In this document: one piece after another, positions 6,927 through 7,827 of the stretch
Position numbering within the stretch: position 1 is the stretch's first letter
How the letters are laid out: every line of letters begins with the position of its first letter
From: Planctomycetota bacterium
GTDB lineage: Bacteria; Planctomycetota; Planctomycetia; Planctomycetales; Planctomycetaceae
Length of the DNA: 7,827 nucleotides
Direction: 5' to 3'
NCBI GenBank assembly: GCA_027622115.1
Contig: JAQBZS010000314.1
Location: 1-7,827 of the forward strand
Notes under the pieces: generated by a model
The model's database searches: none
What the model was told of the DNA's origin: nothing
The model's input: the letters and a program-made list of their open reading frames with translations, nothing else
Position numbers and translations under genes: made by a program

Positions 6927-7547
6927 TCACGTATCCAACGGAGACTGATTCAGTCGTTCCACTTCCTGCTTCAACAACTTGATGATCCGGGACTTGGCGA
7001 CATACACGTCCGCCACCGCGATCCCCAATCGCTGGGCCACGGCTGGAGCTTTCATATCCTCGTGTGCCGTCAAGACATAGGCCTCCCAGTTGACCGGTTT
7101 CACACGTTCCTTTACGCGGGCCTCCGCCTCTTGCAAGAGTTCTCGTTCACCCTCGGCGGTGAGCATTTCCGAAAGGGTCTGCAACGCCTCATTCGAAACC
7201 AACGTGGCCAACCGCTCGTTCGCGGACGTATCGCCGACGCCTCGACCTGGACGTTGAAAACTCTTCAGAAGATCGCGAATGGCGTTATTGGTCACCGTTT
7301 TCAGCCACCCACGAAAGCTGCCCTTGCGAGGATCGTATTCGAAGGACTTCATCGCCAGGACCAATTTGCCGAGCACATCCTGAGTGATGTCCGCCGCGTC
7401 GGATTCTTGCAGCCCAAACTTTCGGCACCACGCATAAATCCGTGGCGTGTAACAATTGATGAATTGCTCCCATGCTTGTTGATCTTCGACGTTGCGCAAT
7501 CGCCCGAGCAGAGTTCCGCGAGTTCGAAGGTTGTCACTGTTCTGCAT
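6927..7547 (-). CDS. ECF-family RNA polymerase sigma factor
   Basis: This is a 206-residue protein from the ATG at 7547. The frame stays open to an ATG at 7736, but the 63 extra residues are low-complexity, unlike any sigma domain, and the family normally begins near the TRGTLLGRL motif, here at residues 8-16. Sigma region 2 covers about 22-95, with region 2.2 as DITQDVLGKLV and region 2.3-2.4 as GSFRGWLKTVTNNAIRDLL. Region 4 covers about 148-197, with a helix-turn-helix around APAVAQRLGIAVADVYVAKS. Sigma-1.1 and region 3 are absent, as in ECF sigmas. The variable linker (about 98-148) separates the two domains. It directs core polymerase to its own promoters, which are unknown here. It lies first in an operon with the zf-HC2 kinase, an arrangement described for kinase-linked ECF groups of planctomycetes. 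No strong ribosome site precedes the chosen start, so leaderless or weak initiation, or a slightly different start, remains possible. Confidence 0.9.
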   Translation of the reverse strand: MQNSDNLRTRGTLLGRLRNVEDQQAWEQFINCYTPRIYAWCRKFGLQESDAADITQDVLGKLVLAMKSFEYDPRKGSFRGWLKTVTNNAIRDLLKSFQRPGRGVGDTSANERLATLVSNEALQTLSEMLTAEGERELLQEAEARVKERVKPVNWEAYVLTAHEDMKAPAVAQRLGIAVADVYVAKSRIIKLLKQEVERLNQSPLDT

Positions 7548-7712
7548 GGTGGTACGGCTTTGAGCGGGAGAACTTGCGCCGATCGATTCGATTTTGGCCA
7601 ATTCGGCAATTACGTGGTTCTGGATGGCTGGGATCGGGAGTCGCGTGTTGAAAACTCCGGGTTGACCAGGAGAATTGTTCAAGCAGGTTTTCGAATTCGG
7701 TCGTGGAAACGA

Positions 7713-7723
7713 GAGTCTGACTC
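7713..7723. repeat. Short palindrome GAGTC-T-GACTC
   Basis: Two 5-bp arms are perfectly complementary around a single central base. The palindrome directly abuts the 9-bp direct repeat at 7724-7732. It could be half of a composite regulator site upstream of the sigma-kinase operon. It is short enough to be chance. Confidence 0.25.
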
Positions 7724-7752
7724 CCACGGATGGCAATGCCGGACCACGGATG
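7724..7752. repeat. 9-bp direct repeat, 20-bp period
   Basis: CCACGGATG occurs at 7724-7732 and again at 7744-7752, an exact repeat starting 20 bp apart (about two helical turns). It sits about 180-205 bp upstream of the sigma start at 7547, next to the small palindrome at 7713-7723. Direct repeats spaced by whole helical turns are a common operator format, but one 9-bp pair is weak evidence. Confidence 0.35.
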
Positions 7753-7827
7753 TTTAACGCTTATTCTCTACGCGGCCAATAATGGCACATTCTCAAAGGT
7801 CTGAAACTTCAGCGTCATGAGTGATTT

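Larger units (their letters stand above)
7548..7827 (-). promoter_or_regulatory. Region upstream of the sigma-kinase operon, probably containing its promoter
   Basis: No supported gene lies in these 280 bases. Read on the minus strand it should contain the operon promoter. The only candidate I could frame is TTGGCC, 17 nt, then TAAACA (about 7748-7776), a poor match to the -35/-10 consensus. Just downstream of that, two copies of CATCCGTGG (minus strand) lie at 7744-7752 and 7724-7732, exactly 20 bp apart, and are followed by the dyad GAGTC-A-GACTC at 7713-7723. A plus-strand ATG at 7817 runs off the window with no visible ribosome site and cannot be judged. Confidence 0.3.

Noticed and set aside
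7548..7736. 63-residue N-terminal extension of the sigma factor
   Set aside because: The frame is open, but the residues do not resemble any sigma region and ECF proteins normally start close to the TRGTLLGRL motif.
6672..7757. 361-codon plus-strand open frame antisense to the kinase start and the sigma gene
   Set aside because: It lies wholly opposite two genes with clear domain motifs, and its translation shows no recognisable motif. It is a by-product of GC-rich codon use.
7748..7776. Candidate sigma-70-type promoter TTGGCC-N17-TAAACA on the minus strand
   Set aside because: Only 4 of 6 and 3 of 6 consensus matches, which is expected by chance in a region of this size. It is mentioned only within the upstream-region entry.
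7817..7827. Possible plus-strand gene start ATGAGTGAT at the window edge
   Set aside because: Only three codons are visible and no ribosome site precedes them.

Overview
The window looks like chromosomal DNA from a planctomycete (Planctomycetota). No marker gene fixes the genus. The assignment rests on the right half: an ECF sigma factor sits 6 bp upstream of a large Ser/Thr kinase that carries an N-terminal zf-HC2 zinc motif, one transmembrane helix and a long TPR region. Moderately high GC and GC-rich codon use throughout, weak or absent Shine-Dalgarno sequences in the kinase operon, and a GGGGTCAGG-type palindromic repeat also fit.

Layout. Positions 1-457 hold no supported gene. They contain a short imperfect tandem repeat (16-59), a long imperfect inverted repeat of REP/MITE type (99-253), and two small dyads of the form TTGC-N7-GCAA exactly 30 bp apart (311-357), which precede the first operon. 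Positions 458-4100 (+ strand) form a three-gene operon in which both junctions are ATGA stop/start overlaps. It encodes a small lipoprotein of unknown function, a membrane fatty-acid-desaturase-like protein fused to a C-terminal Rossmann (SAM-methyltransferase-like) domain, and a five-helix membrane enzyme of the sulfatase/LTA-synthase superfamily. Positions 4101-4238 are a short convergent intergenic gap with one small hairpin. Positions 7547-4239 (- strand) form a two-gene operon: ECF sigma factor, then the zf-HC2/kinase/TPR protein. Positions 7548-7827 are the region upstream of the sigma gene; they hold a 9-bp direct repeat and a small palindrome but no supported gene.

How the genes may work together. 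The plus-strand operon couples a lipid desaturase/oxygenase-type fold, a putative small-molecule methyltransferase fold, an envelope-facing phospho- or sulfo-ester transferase/hydrolase and a lipoprotein. The simplest reading is a membrane-lipid or envelope-polymer modification unit; this is inference, and the substrates are unknown. The minus-strand operon is a signalling pair in which one protein combines an anti-sigma-like zinc motif with a kinase beside its probable sigma partner. Nothing in the sequence shows that the two operons regulate each other.

The most interesting points are the desaturase-Rossmann fusion, its tight coupling to an LtaS-like enzyme that lacks the sulfatase Cys signature, and the repeat-derived upstream region.
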